Part shown: positions 31,066-39,043 of the stretch, in pieces
How positions within the stretch are numbered: position 1 is the stretch's first letter
Layout: each line of letters opens with the position of its first letter
Origin: Oscillospiraceae bacterium
Lineage (GTDB): Bacteria > Bacillota_A > Clostridia > Oscillospirales > Oscillospiraceae
Direction of reading: 5' to 3'
DNA: 41,018 bases
NCBI GenBank assembly: GCA_017398105.1
Contig: JAFQHF010000191.1
Coordinates: 1-41,018 of the forward strand
Translations under genes and position numbers: made by a program
Notes under the pieces: generated by a model
What the model saw: only the letters and a program-made list of their open reading frames with translations
What the model was told of the DNA's origin: nothing
Databases searched by the model: none

Positions 31066-33231
31066 TTAAATGCTGTACCACTTGATCTCGTTGGCCTCCA
31101 GGTGCAGCTGGAAGCTGCCGCTGTCGGTGTAGACGGTGGTATCCTGGGGAACATAGGTGTTGTTGACCACGCAGTATTTGCCGTTGGCAACGAAGGCGTG
31201 GATTTCCACATTGTAATTCGTAGAGAACCACTTGTGCAGAACCTCTTCGCCGTGGGCGGCCCACAAAATAGCGCGGTACAGGACACGGCTGTTCTCGAAG
31301 GAGTAGGGCAGGCCGGAGATGTAGACGCTGCGGCCATTGCCGAAGCTGTTCACGGCCATCTGGACTTCCCGTTCCTTCTGAACCAGAATGTCGGTGCCCT
31401 CGTAGGCATAGATGCTCTTCTTGCCCTCGCCGAAGTCAACTTCACCGGCCACATCTGCCAGGATGAAGTGGTCGGGGTGGGCATCCCAGTTGTACTTGTC
31501 GTAATTCAGGGTGAAGCCGGTCTCCTTCTCCACGCCCAGCACAGTTGCCAGCTGGAAGAAGCGGCCCTGATACTGATGGCCGGAGGGCTCGCCAACGCCG
31601 ATGAAGCCGCCGCCGTTGTGGACGAACCTGCGGATGGCGGCAGAGATGGCCGCATCCTCCCACTCGGCGCCGCCGGTATGGGCAGTGTCGCCGTCACCGA
31701 CGTTGATGATGACATCGATGGAGTCCAGAATGGCAGGGTTTTCACGGATATCGTCGAAGGAAATGAACTTCACATCGAAGGGTGCGCCGGACAGGGCCTC
31801 GATGATGCCGGCGTAGGAGTAGTTCTGCTTCTGATACAGGGCGTGGTGCACCATGTGGCAGCCCCAGGCCCGCATTTTGCCCCAGCTGTTCAGCACAGCC
31901 ACGGTCTTGACGCAGTAGGGGGTGGTTCCCCGGATGTTCTCATACAGCTCCCGGAACTCGTTGCAGACACTCTCCACATAGTCGATGAACTCGGGGAACT
32001 GCAGTGCCAGCTTCAGGTAGCCGCCGTAGCCGATCCGGTCGATGGGCTTGCGCAGGATGGCCCGCCGGGCGGTGACCCAGTTCTCCTTGGCCTCCTTCAC
32101 GGGATCGCCGCCCTCGTGGAAGGTGTCCGGGAAGAAGTAGGGCAGGAACCGGCCTTCGGTGTACCTGACGCCGGGAATGTCGGAGATCAGCCGCAGGGTG
32201 GAGCCGTTGCCCACAGAGCCGACCACAGCGTCCACGCCGATGGTCTTCCACTCGTCCATAAAAGGCTCGGTGCCGATCCAGTGGTCGCCCAGGAACATCA
32301 TGGCTTCCTTGCCCAGCTCGTGGGTGATGTCCACCATCTCCTTGGCCAGAGCCGCAACCTCACGGCGCTGGAAAGCCTGGAAGTCCTTGAACTGCTTGCT
32401 GGGAACCCGGTACTGGTTGTTGTAATAGCCCTGGTCAACAATATACTCGGGGCGGAACTTATAACCCACTTCCTTTTCAAACTGCTCCAGAATGTAGGGA
32501 GACACGGAAGCGGAGTAGCCGTACCAGTCAACATAACGCTCCCGCTTCAGCTCATCGAACATCAGGGTGAACTGATGGAAGAAGGTGGTGTAGCGGATCA
32601 CGTTGACATAGGGGTGGTCTGCGATGAACTTGCGCAGACGCTCCATGGTGAATTTGTGGGTCTTGGGCTGCCGGACATCGAAGGTGATCTGGTGCTCAAA
32701 GTTCTGCCAGTTGTTGGTGACGGCGTTGTACATATGAACGGGGTCCCAGATCAGGTAAGCCAGGAATGCCACGGTGTACTCGTGGAAGGCTTCGGGCTGC
32801 GCAAGGACAACGCAGCCGGTTTCCTCGCTGTAGTCCCAGGCGGCGGTATCCACCACTTTACCGGTGGTACGGTCCACCACTTCCCACCAGCGCTTGATAT
32901 CGTCCCGGGTATTGACCTGCATCAGTTCCGGGCTGATGCCCTTCATCAGGGGGATCTCCAGTGCGCCGTCAGTGGCGGTGTGGAAGCCGGTCATAATATA
33001 GCACTGCTGCACTTCCTCGGGATTGGCCTTTGCCCAGGCATTGTCCTTGCGGGTGGTATAGTAGGTGGAGTAGATCTTGGCATTCTGATTCTGAAGCTCC
33101 GCAGGGAAATCGGTGCCGTCACAGTCCCGGATGGCATCTGCACCCCAGCGCTTCATGATTTCCAGAGTCTCGGGAACCACGTCCAGATCGGTGGGGATCG
33201 TTACCCGCCCCGTCATCTTTTTTTCATTCAT
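31066..33231 (-). CDS. GH112 beta-galactoside phosphorylase (lacto-N-biose/galacto-N-biose or galactosyl-rhamnose type)
   Basis: This 721-aa cytoplasmic protein matches family GH112 along its length (MTGRVTIPTDLDVVPETLEI near the start, WWEVVDRTTGKVVDTAAWDY, YVDWYGYSASVSPY, LGDHWIGTEPF, RAWGCHMVHHALY). GH112 enzymes split galactosyl-beta-1,3-N-acetylhexosamine (from mucin or milk glycans) or galactosyl-beta-1,4-rhamnose with phosphate, giving galactose 1-phosphate. The sequence alone does not tell me which acceptor is used. The length is typical. The start at 33231 (MNEKKMTGR) has AAGGAG 9 nt upstream; an ATG at 33315 lies upstream of a good ribosome site and overlaps the promoter. It has its own promoter at 33294-33322 and follows the transporter operon on the same strand. 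Confidence 0.85.
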   Translation of the reverse strand: MNEKKMTGRVTIPTDLDVVPETLEIMKRWGADAIRDCDGTDFPAELQNQNAKIYSTYYTTRKDNAWAKANPEEVQQCYIMTGFHTATDGALEIPLMKGISPELMQVNTRDDIKRWWEVVDRTTGKVVDTAAWDYSEETGCVVLAQPEAFHEYTVAFLAYLIWDPVHMYNAVTNNWQNFEHQITFDVRQPKTHKFTMERLRKFIADHPYVNVIRYTTFFHQFTLMFDELKRERYVDWYGYSASVSPYILEQFEKEVGYKFRPEYIVDQGYYNNQYRVPSKQFKDFQAFQRREVAALAKEMVDITHELGKEAMMFLGDHWIGTEPFMDEWKTIGVDAVVGSVGNGSTLRLISDIPGVRYTEGRFLPYFFPDTFHEGGDPVKEAKENWVTARRAILRKPIDRIGYGGYLKLALQFPEFIDYVESVCNEFRELYENIRGTTPYCVKTVAVLNSWGKMRAWGCHMVHHALYQKQNYSYAGIIEALSGAPFDVKFISFDDIRENPAILDSIDVIINVGDGDTAHTGGAEWEDAAISAAIRRFVHNGGGFIGVGEPSGHQYQGRFFQLATVLGVEKETGFTLNYDKYNWDAHPDHFILADVAGEVDFGEGKKSIYAYEGTDILVQKEREVQMAVNSFGNGRSVYISGLPYSFENSRVLYRAILWAAHGEEVLHKWFSTNYNVEIHAFVANGKYCVVNNTYVPQDTTVYTDSGSFQLHLEANEIKWYSI

Positions 33232-33293
33232 TTTGGTAAACTCCTTATAGAAGTAAAATGGCTTGGTTTTTTGCAAAATTCTCTCTGCTTCTA

Positions 33294-33322
33294 ATTCTAC
33301 CTTCTGATTCGCCAAAAATCAA
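33294..33322 (-). promoter_or_regulatory. Promoter of the GH112 gene
   Basis: On the minus strand: TTGATT (33322-33317), 17 nt, TAGAAT (33299-33294), about 63 nt before the ATG at 33231. It lies downstream of the terminator at 33348-33377, so the GH112 gene can be transcribed apart from the transporter. Confidence 0.6.
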
Positions 33323-33347
33323 TACAAATCTCAAAATTGAACCTAAC

Positions 33348-33377
33348 AAATAGGGAGGGATTTACCCCTCCCTATTT
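33348..33377 (-). terminator. Terminator of the sugar transporter operon
   Basis: AAATAGGGAGGG (33348-33359) pairs perfectly with CCCTCCCTATTT (33366-33377) around a 6-nt loop, 3 nt after the end of the small membrane gene. It separates that operon from the GH112 promoter. Confidence 0.75.
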
Positions 33378-33379
33378 CA

Positions 33380-33568
33380 TCAGTTTTTATAAGCAGCGTT
33401 ATACACAAACAGCGCCGTCAGCAGCAGGACGATGCCCACCAGCATCAGACACAGACCCTCCAGCTTGCCGGTCATTTTCCAGCCTGCGATGGTCAGGGCC
33501 ATACCTGCCACGAAGAACAGCAGGATCAGTACGCCGCGCAGAGTTGCATGCTCTTTCCAAAAATTCAT
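33380..33568 (-). CDS. Small two-TM membrane protein (DUF6903-like)
   Basis: This 62-aa protein has two membrane helices (about residues 11-32 and 38-57) and resembles the DUF6903-type small proteins found at the end of clostridial sugar ABC operons, often beside GH112. Its role is unknown; it may steady the permease complex. The ribosome site (AGGTGA, 6 nt before the ATG) is modest. It lies 90 nt downstream of the MalG-like permease, in the same orientation. Confidence 0.65.
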   Translation of the reverse strand: MNFWKEHATLRGVLILLFFVAGMALTIAGWKMTGKLEGLCLMLVGIVLLLTALFVYNAAYKN

Positions 33569-33658
33569 TTATGTCACCTAAAGCAGCGGGGAATCGAACT
33601 CCGACAGCCCCACAGCAGTCCTTTCACTTGTATTTTTCCTTATCTTCCTCGGCTTGCG

Positions 33659-34543
33659 TCAGCCTTTCAGACCGCCGACGGTCATGCCCTTGGTCAGGTT
33701 CTTCTGGACGCAGATATACAGGATCAGAACGGGCAGCATGACCAGCACGAGACCTGCATACATGGGGCCGTATTCTGCGGCAGACTGCTGTGCCTGCATC
33801 AGATTCAGAAGGCCCGCAGGCAGTGTCCACTGATCCCGCTCGGTGACCAGGGTCTTGATGATGATGTACTCATTCCAGAAGGACAGGAAGTTGAAGAGGA
33901 TCACCGTAATGATGGAGGGCTTTGCCATGGGGAAGATGACCTGCAGCATGGTTCTGGTATAACCGGCGCCGTCGATATAGGCAGCCTCTTCGAAATCATG
34001 GGGCAGTGTCGCAAAGTAGCTGGACAGCAGATAGATGGTAAAGGGCAGTGCGGTGGCGGCATAGACCACAGCCACAACGATGTGGTTGTTCAGCAGGAAG
34101 CCGCTGCCCAGAATCCCCTTCAGCCACTTGTCGCCGTCGGACAGCATCAGGTAGATGGGAACCACGATATAGTTGACGTTGATGAACAGACCGGCCATGA
34201 AGCAGGTGTTCAGGAATTTGCCGCCCACAAACTTGAATCTTGCCAGGCAGTAGGAGGCAGGCAGGGCAACGACCAGCAGGATGCCCAGCGCCAGAACGGT
34301 GATGGTCACGGAGTGCAGCATGTAGCCGCCCATGTTGGCCTTGGTCCAGGCATCGGCAAAGTTCTGCCAGTGAATGTGGCTGGGCAGTGCCCAGGGGCTG
34401 CCGTAGTGCTCGGAGGTTTCCTTCACAGAGGCCACCATGACCCACAGCACGGGGATCAGGATCAGCACAGCCAGAAGACCCAGAACCAGGTAAATGAAAA
34501 TCTTGTACAGACGCTCGCCGCTGTTTTCGTTATTCAGTCTCAT
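33659..34543 (-). CDS. Carbohydrate ABC transporter permease, MalG/UgpE-like
   Basis: This 294-aa protein has six membrane segments and the EAA loop of binding-protein-dependent permeases, here FEEAAYIDGAGYTRTMLQVI with the G about 9 residues later, which contacts the ATPase. It belongs to the MalG-type half of a CUT1 sugar transporter. GGAGG lies 7 nt before the ATG at 34543. It follows the MalF-like permease by 12 nt. No ATPase gene is in this operon; CUT1 systems of Firmicutes commonly share a distant MsmX-type ATPase. Confidence 0.9.
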   Translation of the reverse strand: MRLNNENSGERLYKIFIYLVLGLLAVLILIPVLWVMVASVKETSEHYGSPWALPSHIHWQNFADAWTKANMGGYMLHSVTITVLALGILLVVALPASYCLARFKFVGGKFLNTCFMAGLFINVNYIVVPIYLMLSDGDKWLKGILGSGFLLNNHIVVAVVYAATALPFTIYLLSSYFATLPHDFEEAAYIDGAGYTRTMLQVIFPMAKPSIITVILFNFLSFWNEYIIIKTLVTERDQWTLPAGLLNLMQAQQSAAEYGPMYAGLVLVMLPVLILYICVQKNLTKGMTVGGLKG

Positions 34544-34555
34544 AGCCGCACCTCC

Positions 34556-35437
34556 TTAGTATTCCAGGATCTCACGCTCGGTGACCTTGTTCACCAGAGC
34601 GGACAGGCCGAAGGACACCAGGAAGATCACAACGCCGATGGCCATGGCATAGCCGTAGCCGCCGCCCAGGTTCTTCTGGTTGTACATATACAGCAGGGCC
34701 ACGTTGGATGCGTTGTTGGGGCCGCCGCCGGTCATGGCGCTGACGAACAGGAAGGCCATGTTGATGGTGGAGATGATGAAGAAGGTCAACGTGGTGCGGA
34801 TGTTGGTCCAGATCAGCGGAATGGTGATCTGGAAGAACTGTGCAAAGCGGCTGGCACCGTCCAGACCGGCAGACTCATACAGAGATTCCGGCACTGCAGC
34901 CATGGAGGACATATACATAACCATGTAATAGCCGATGGCCTGCCAGACCATGGCGATCACCAGGCTCATAATGACATGTTCTTCACCCTTCCAGAGGATG
35001 CCATCTTTGCCAAAGAGGTTCAGAATGCTGTTCAAAAGACCTCTGTCGATGTCGTAGATGGCGGAGAAAATGCCGGAGATAACCACCACGGACAGAATAT
35101 TGGGGATGTAGAACACGATCCGGAAGAAATCCTGGCCCTTCAGCTTTTCCCGGGTCAGAATACCGGCAAACAGCAAAGCCGTGCCCATGGTAAAGACAGT
35201 AACCATCACAATCAGCAGCAGCATGTTCTGCATGGACCGGATAAAGGTGGCATCCTTGAGCAGCATCTGGAAGTTCTTCAGGCCAATGAATACCTCATTG
35301 GGATTGAAGGTGCTCCGCTGATACAGGGACAGCCGGAAGACGTTGAAGGTCGGCACCACCATGAAAATGACAAACAGAACCACAGCCGGTACCACGCACA
35401 GGAGGATAAAGCCTGTGCGCTTGAAATTGCTTTTCAT
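34556..35437 (-). CDS. Sugar ABC transporter permease, MalF/UgpA-like
   Basis: This 293-aa protein has six membrane segments, the first at about residues 9-31, and an EAA loop YESAGLDGASRFAQFFQITI. It pairs with the MalG-like permease just downstream. AAGGAG lies 10 nt before the ATG at 35437. It is 315 nt downstream of the binding-protein gene, and a hairpin at 35687-35718 in that gap probably lowers its expression relative to the binding protein, as is usual in such operons. Confidence 0.9.
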   Translation of the reverse strand: MKSNFKRTGFILLCVVPAVVLFVIFMVVPTFNVFRLSLYQRSTFNPNEVFIGLKNFQMLLKDATFIRSMQNMLLLIVMVTVFTMGTALLFAGILTREKLKGQDFFRIVFYIPNILSVVVISGIFSAIYDIDRGLLNSILNLFGKDGILWKGEEHVIMSLVIAMVWQAIGYYMVMYMSSMAAVPESLYESAGLDGASRFAQFFQITIPLIWTNIRTTLTFFIISTINMAFLFVSAMTGGGPNNASNVALLYMYNQKNLGGGYGYAMAIGVVIFLVSFGLSALVNKVTEREILEY

Positions 35438-35752
35438 CTTAAACCAACTCCTTATTATTTTTCAAAATACTTTCCCTTGGGCAGGCAATACCTGCGCATG
35501 GGAAAACACCTTATAAAATTTATTGCAGGGCGATTTTCTGACCCCGCCGGCGCAGTCGCAAGTTTGCAATCTGCCGGATTTATCACGAAAGGTCTGCCTC
35601 CACGTCTATCTGCACGGCGCAATCGTCCAACCTGATCGGCGGGGTCATGACCCCGCCCTACAGTGGGCATACACAAAACGAAACAATGGGTGACAGTGAC
35701 AGAAGTCACTGCCACCCAAATTGCTTACTGTGTGGTCTTGGAAACTACCGGA
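35438..35752. other. Intergenic gap in the transporter operon with hairpins
   Basis: No gene is seen. It contains a stem TTTCCC/GGGAAA enclosing GCAGG/CCTGC (about 35487-35515), a 20-bp perfect palindrome GGCGGGGTCATGACCCCGCC (35638-35657) followed by CTACA, and the partial terminator at 35687-35718. The middle, GC-rich part resembles a dispersed intergenic repeat, with relatives at 40668 and 40797. Confidence 0.6.
35687..35718 (-). terminator. Partial terminator after the sugar-binding protein gene
   Basis: On the minus strand TGGGTGGCAGTGAC pairs with GTCACTGTCACCCA around a short loop, with one mismatch, and is followed by TTGTTTCGTTTT. It would let only part of the transcript run on into the permease genes. 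Confidence 0.65.
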
Positions 35753-37108
35753 TTAGCCCAGCTTGGCCTCACGCATCAGATCGGAGTTGGTCTTGACCAG
35801 CTCAGCGTAGTCGTCGATGGTGATGGTGCCGGCCACCAGGGAGTCGATGGGAGCGAAGAAGGTGGAAGAAACGTCAACACCGGGGATCTCGCCGAAGGCA
35901 GCGAAGCCGCCCATGGCAGCCTTGGCGCCGTTGTCGTAGATGGAGTAGAACATGACGTTCTCGCCTTCCAGCATGTCAGCGATGCCCAGGATGGGCTGCA
36001 TAGCACCGGCGGAAGCGAAGATCTTGGCAGCTGCATCGGAGTACAGGAAAGCCACGAACTGCTCAGCCTCAGCGATGTGCTCAGCACCGGCGGGAATCCA
36101 GGCCTGCTCGAACCAGCAGAAGGAGTAGGGAGCGGTGCCGGCAGCGGGAACAGCGGTCATGCCCCATGCGAAGTTGTCCAGGGTAGCGGCGTAGTCAGCC
36201 ATCTCACCGGTGATCCAGGTGCCGTTGGGCATGAACAGAGCGGAGCCGTTCATGGGCATCTGCTGGTTCTTGGTGAAGTCCTGGTTGTTGGCCTGTGCGG
36301 GGGTGGAAGGATGGGTGTAGTCAGCCAGCTTGTCCAGGATGGTCAGCAGGGTCTGGCCGTTCTCGGAGTCCCATGCGCCCTCTTCATAGGTGGTGATGGC
36401 ATTGAAGAACTCGGGGCCGCCGATGGCGTTCATCAGAGCGAACATGAAAGCGTCGTAGTAGCCGGCGGTGGGGTAGGTGAACAGGGAGATGCCCTCAGCA
36501 GCGGCAACATCGCCCAGAGCCCACATCTCGTCCCAGGTGGTGGGAACTTCCCAGCCCTTGTCCTCGAACAGCTTTGCGTTGTAGAACAGGCCGCAGGGAG
36601 AGTAGAACATGGGAGCCATGTAGGTCACGCCGTCGCCGTAGGGAGCAACGATGTTGTTGTCAGTGAAGCCGCCGGCAATCTTCTCGGAGACCTTAACGGT
36701 CTCGCCGGGGATGGTCAGGGACAGGGTGTTGGTCAGGGGGTGCAGAGCGTTGGCCTTGACCAGCTGCTCGGTCAGACCTGCGGGACGGCCGGTAGCCAGG
36801 TGGACAACGTCGGGGTACTCGCCGTTCTGCATGGGGCCGGTCAGAACGTCTTCCAGGTTCTTGTCGGTGGTCAGCTCGACCTTGATGCCGGTCTCAGCTT
36901 CGAAAGCGGCAGCAACGTCAGCCCAGACCTGGGAGCCGTAAGCGGTCTCGATGGCAGCAACCTTGATGGTGACAGCTTCGGCTTCGGGAGCCTCAGCAGG
37001 AGCCTCGGCCTTGGGTGCCTCAGTCTCAGCGGGAGCCTTGGAGCCGCCGCAGGCAGCCAGAGACAGAACCATGGCCAGAGCCAGCAGAAGTGCAATGATC
37101 TTCTTCAT
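35753..37108 (-). CDS. Extracellular sugar-binding lipoprotein of an ABC transporter
   Basis: This 451-aa protein has a lipoprotein signal peptide: MKKIIALLLALAMVLSLAAC with lipobox LAAC, then a Gly/Ser and a Pro/Ala/Glu-rich linker. The mature part is a CUT1-type solute-binding protein (SBP family 1), with typical YMAPMFYSPCGLFYNAKLFE and WDEMWAL motifs. It binds an oligosaccharide, plausibly the GH112 substrate, at the cell surface. GGAGG lies 8 nt before the ATG at 37108; the ATG at 37123 is inside the ribosome site. It is first in the minus-strand transporter operon, divergent from the AraC-type regulator. Confidence 0.9.
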   Translation of the reverse strand: MKKIIALLLALAMVLSLAACGGSKAPAETEAPKAEAPAEAPEAEAVTIKVAAIETAYGSQVWADVAAAFEAETGIKVELTTDKNLEDVLTGPMQNGEYPDVVHLATGRPAGLTEQLVKANALHPLTNTLSLTIPGETVKVSEKIAGGFTDNNIVAPYGDGVTYMAPMFYSPCGLFYNAKLFEDKGWEVPTTWDEMWALGDVAAAEGISLFTYPTAGYYDAFMFALMNAIGGPEFFNAITTYEEGAWDSENGQTLLTILDKLADYTHPSTPAQANNQDFTKNQQMPMNGSALFMPNGTWITGEMADYAATLDNFAWGMTAVPAAGTAPYSFCWFEQAWIPAGAEHIAEAEQFVAFLYSDAAAKIFASAGAMQPILGIADMLEGENVMFYSIYDNGAKAAMGGFAAFGEIPGVDVSSTFFAPIDSLVAGTITIDDYAELVKTNSDLMREAKLG

Positions 37109-37164
37109 TTGTGATTCCTCCATAAAAATTTAGTTTTCGTGAAAGCCCTCTTCCACTTATCTTA

Positions 37165-37192
37165 AGTATACAAAATATGTCCGTTTTCTCAA
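37165..37192 (-). promoter_or_regulatory. Promoter of the sugar transporter operon
   Basis: On the minus strand TTGAGA (37192-37187), 16 nt, TATACT (37170-37165), about 57 nt before the ATG. The 312-nt gap up to 37420 also carries the divergent regulator promoter and is the likely binding region of the AraC-type protein. Confidence 0.6.
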
Positions 37193-37348
37193 GCTGAATC
37201 TTGCGCTGTTTTTTATGGATATTGCTTCCGGGGAAATTTCGGCGTTTCGTTTAACCTGTACATAGTGAAATTGTGCACTTCGCATAATGTTGTGCAAAAT
37301 CGATTATTTCGCAGGATGCTTTTGTTCTTTGTTTTTGGAAAAGCGGTA

Positions 37349-37377
37349 TTGAAAAAGACAAGAAAATGAAATATAAT
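37349..37377 (+). promoter_or_regulatory. Promoter of the AraC-type regulator
   Basis: TTGAAA (37349-37354), 17 nt, TATAAT (37372-37377), 43 nt before the ATG at 37421. A near-consensus sigma-A promoter. Confidence 0.75.
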
Positions 37378-37420
37378 ATCAATATCTATAAAATAATGAA
37401 CGGTTTGGGGGAGACTTTCC

Positions 37421-38260
37421 ATGAGCAGAAGCCATTACAGTCTGAATCAGGAGCAGGGCTTTACCATTCGCGGAACAGCCAGACTGCTGAATGTGGCCAG
37501 TGCCCGGTATGGCGGCGACTGGCATTCCGTACCCCACACCCACAACCATCTGGAGCTTTTTTATATCGTCGGCGGCAAAGGGCAGTTTCTGATCCAGGAT
37601 CAGCTTTACCCTGTCGATGCCAACAATCTGGTGATCATCAATCCCAACGTTACCCATACCGAGGTCAGCCTGAATGCACAGCCTCTGGAATACATCGTTC
37701 TGGGCATTGAAGGCATTGAGCTTGCCACAAGTGAAAATTCCAACGGCCAGTTCAGCATTCTGGATCATTTTGAAAGCGTGGAGATCTCCGGATGCATCCG
37801 GAACATTCTGCGGGAAATGGAGCAGAAGAATACGGGCTACGAAGATGTCTGCCAGGCTTACATGGAGATCCTGATCATCCGCCTCATGCGCAATACCGCC
37901 CTTGCCGTTCCCACGGAACCCCAGATGATCTCCGGCAACCGCCAGTGCGCCGCCGTCAAGCGGTATATCGACCTGCACTTTAAGGAAGCGCTGACCCTGG
38001 ATCAGCTGGCAGAGGATGCCCATATGAACAAGTACTATCTGTCCCATGCCTTCAAGCGGGAGTACGGCACCTCCCCCATCAACTATATGATCGCCAAACG
38101 GATCGAAGAGAGCAAGTACCTTCTGGCTGAGACGGATCTGTCCATGTCCCAGATCGCCCAGCTGCTGGGCTTCTCCTCTCTGAGCTACTTCTCCCAGGTA
38201 TTTCGCAGGACCCAGGAGGTTACGCCCATGGAATACCGGCAAAGTCAGAAGGGCATGTAA
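37421..38260 (+). CDS. AraC family transcriptional regulator with cupin-type sensor domain
   Basis: This 279-aa protein has an N-terminal cupin-like sugar-sensing domain (about residues 20-110, with PHTHNHLELFYIVGGKGQFL) and a C-terminal AraC double helix-turn-helix (about 185-275: LTLDQLAEDAHMNKYYLSHA, then MSQIAQLLGFSSLSYFSQVF). GGGGGAG lies 7 nt before the ATG. It is divergent from the transporter genes, so it most likely activates them, and perhaps GH112, in response to the sugar. Confidence 0.9.
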   Translation: MSRSHYSLNQEQGFTIRGTARLLNVASARYGGDWHSVPHTHNHLELFYIVGGKGQFLIQDQLYPVDANNLVIINPNVTHTEVSLNAQPLEYIVLGIEGIELATSENSNGQFSILDHFESVEISGCIRNILREMEQKNTGYEDVCQAYMEILIIRLMRNTALAVPTEPQMISGNRQCAAVKRYIDLHFKEALTLDQLAEDAHMNKYYLSHAFKREYGTSPINYMIAKRIEESKYLLAETDLSMSQIAQLLGFSSLSYFSQVFRRTQEVTPMEYRQSQKGM

Positions 38261-38311
38261 TGGGGTTCGGCGGCCGGGAAGGTTTCTGTGTACCTTTCGG
38301 GCCGGATGAGG

Positions 38312-38317
38312 TATACT
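38312..38317 (+). promoter_or_regulatory. -10 hexamer of the TetR-type gene
   Basis: TATACT lies 33 nt before the GTG at 38350, with GGAGG between. The -35 region (TGTACC near 38289) is poor, so this site is only likely. Confidence 0.35.
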
Positions 38318-38349
38318 TGCGGTAAAAAGCGGGAAGGAGGCGCGCAGGC

Positions 38350-38916
38350 GTGTATAAAATTTGTCATACGGAAGAATCCTCCCGGCGGCAGCGGGAGCTG
38401 GAGGCGGGACTGCTGGAGGCCATGGCCGTCCAGGAATACCGGAAGATCACCCTGACGGAGCTGTGCCGGCGGATGGAGATCCCCCGCAAGAGCTTTTACC
38501 GGTATTTTCCCACCAAGGACGACTGCCTGCTGGCACTGATCGACCATACCCTGTCCGACTGCAATACGGTGGCCCTGCAGGGCTGGATGGGAGGCGCGAC
38601 CCTGGACAGCCAGGCCCAGCTGCGGTTTTTCCACTACTGGAAGGAGAATGCCGCCCTGCTGGATGCGGTTCGGGACAACGGCCTTCAGCATCTTCTGCTG
38701 GAACGCACCGCCGTGATCGTGGACCGGATGAAGGAAAACAGCCCTCCGACCTCCTTCGCCCAGAACCAGGTGGAATACTTTGTGGCCTCCGGTCTGATGT
38801 CCACGGTGCTGCGCTGGCATCAGTTCGGTTTTCAGAGCACTCCGGAGGAAATGGCGGAGGTTTTTGAGGGACTTCTGGGTGCGGCCCGGATATCCCTTTC
38901 CCGGTTGCTTTTGTGA
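38350..38916 (+). CDS. TetR family transcriptional regulator
   Basis: This 188-aa protein has a TetR-type helix-turn-helix near the N terminus (KITLTELCRRMEIPRKSFYR, then YFPTKDDCLLALI) and a helical ligand domain. It starts with GTG, and GGAGG lies 10 nt upstream. It precedes the GH79-like gene on the same strand. A 14-bp inverted repeat at 38947-38989, over the -35 region of that gene, is its most likely operator. TetR proteins usually repress and leave DNA when a ligand binds. Confidence 0.8.
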   Translation: MYKICHTEESSRRQRELEAGLLEAMAVQEYRKITLTELCRRMEIPRKSFYRYFPTKDDCLLALIDHTLSDCNTVALQGWMGGATLDSQAQLRFFHYWKENAALLDAVRDNGLQHLLLERTAVIVDRMKENSPPTSFAQNQVEYFVASGLMSTVLRWHQFGFQSTPEEMAEVFEGLLGAARISLSRLLL

Positions 38917-38946
38917 CCAAATTCTGCAGTGATATTTCATATAGCT

Positions 38947-39003
38947 ATGCCTCATTCCGGTGCTTTTTGAGACTCCCCGGAGTGGGGCATTTGTCGTTAT
39001 AAT
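38947..39003 (+). promoter_or_regulatory. Inverted repeat and -10 upstream of the GH79-like gene
   Basis: ATGCCTCATTCCGG (38947-38960) pairs with CCGGAGTGGGGCAT (38976-38989) at 12 of 14 positions, spaced by 15 nt. TATAAT follows at 38998-39003, so the right arm covers the -35 position. This is a good operator candidate for the TetR-type protein. A terminator function is less likely, as no T-run follows. Confidence 0.5.
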
Positions 39004-39043
39004 AAGGGTATCGATCAAAAAAGGTAAGGAGCAGTGACAATAT

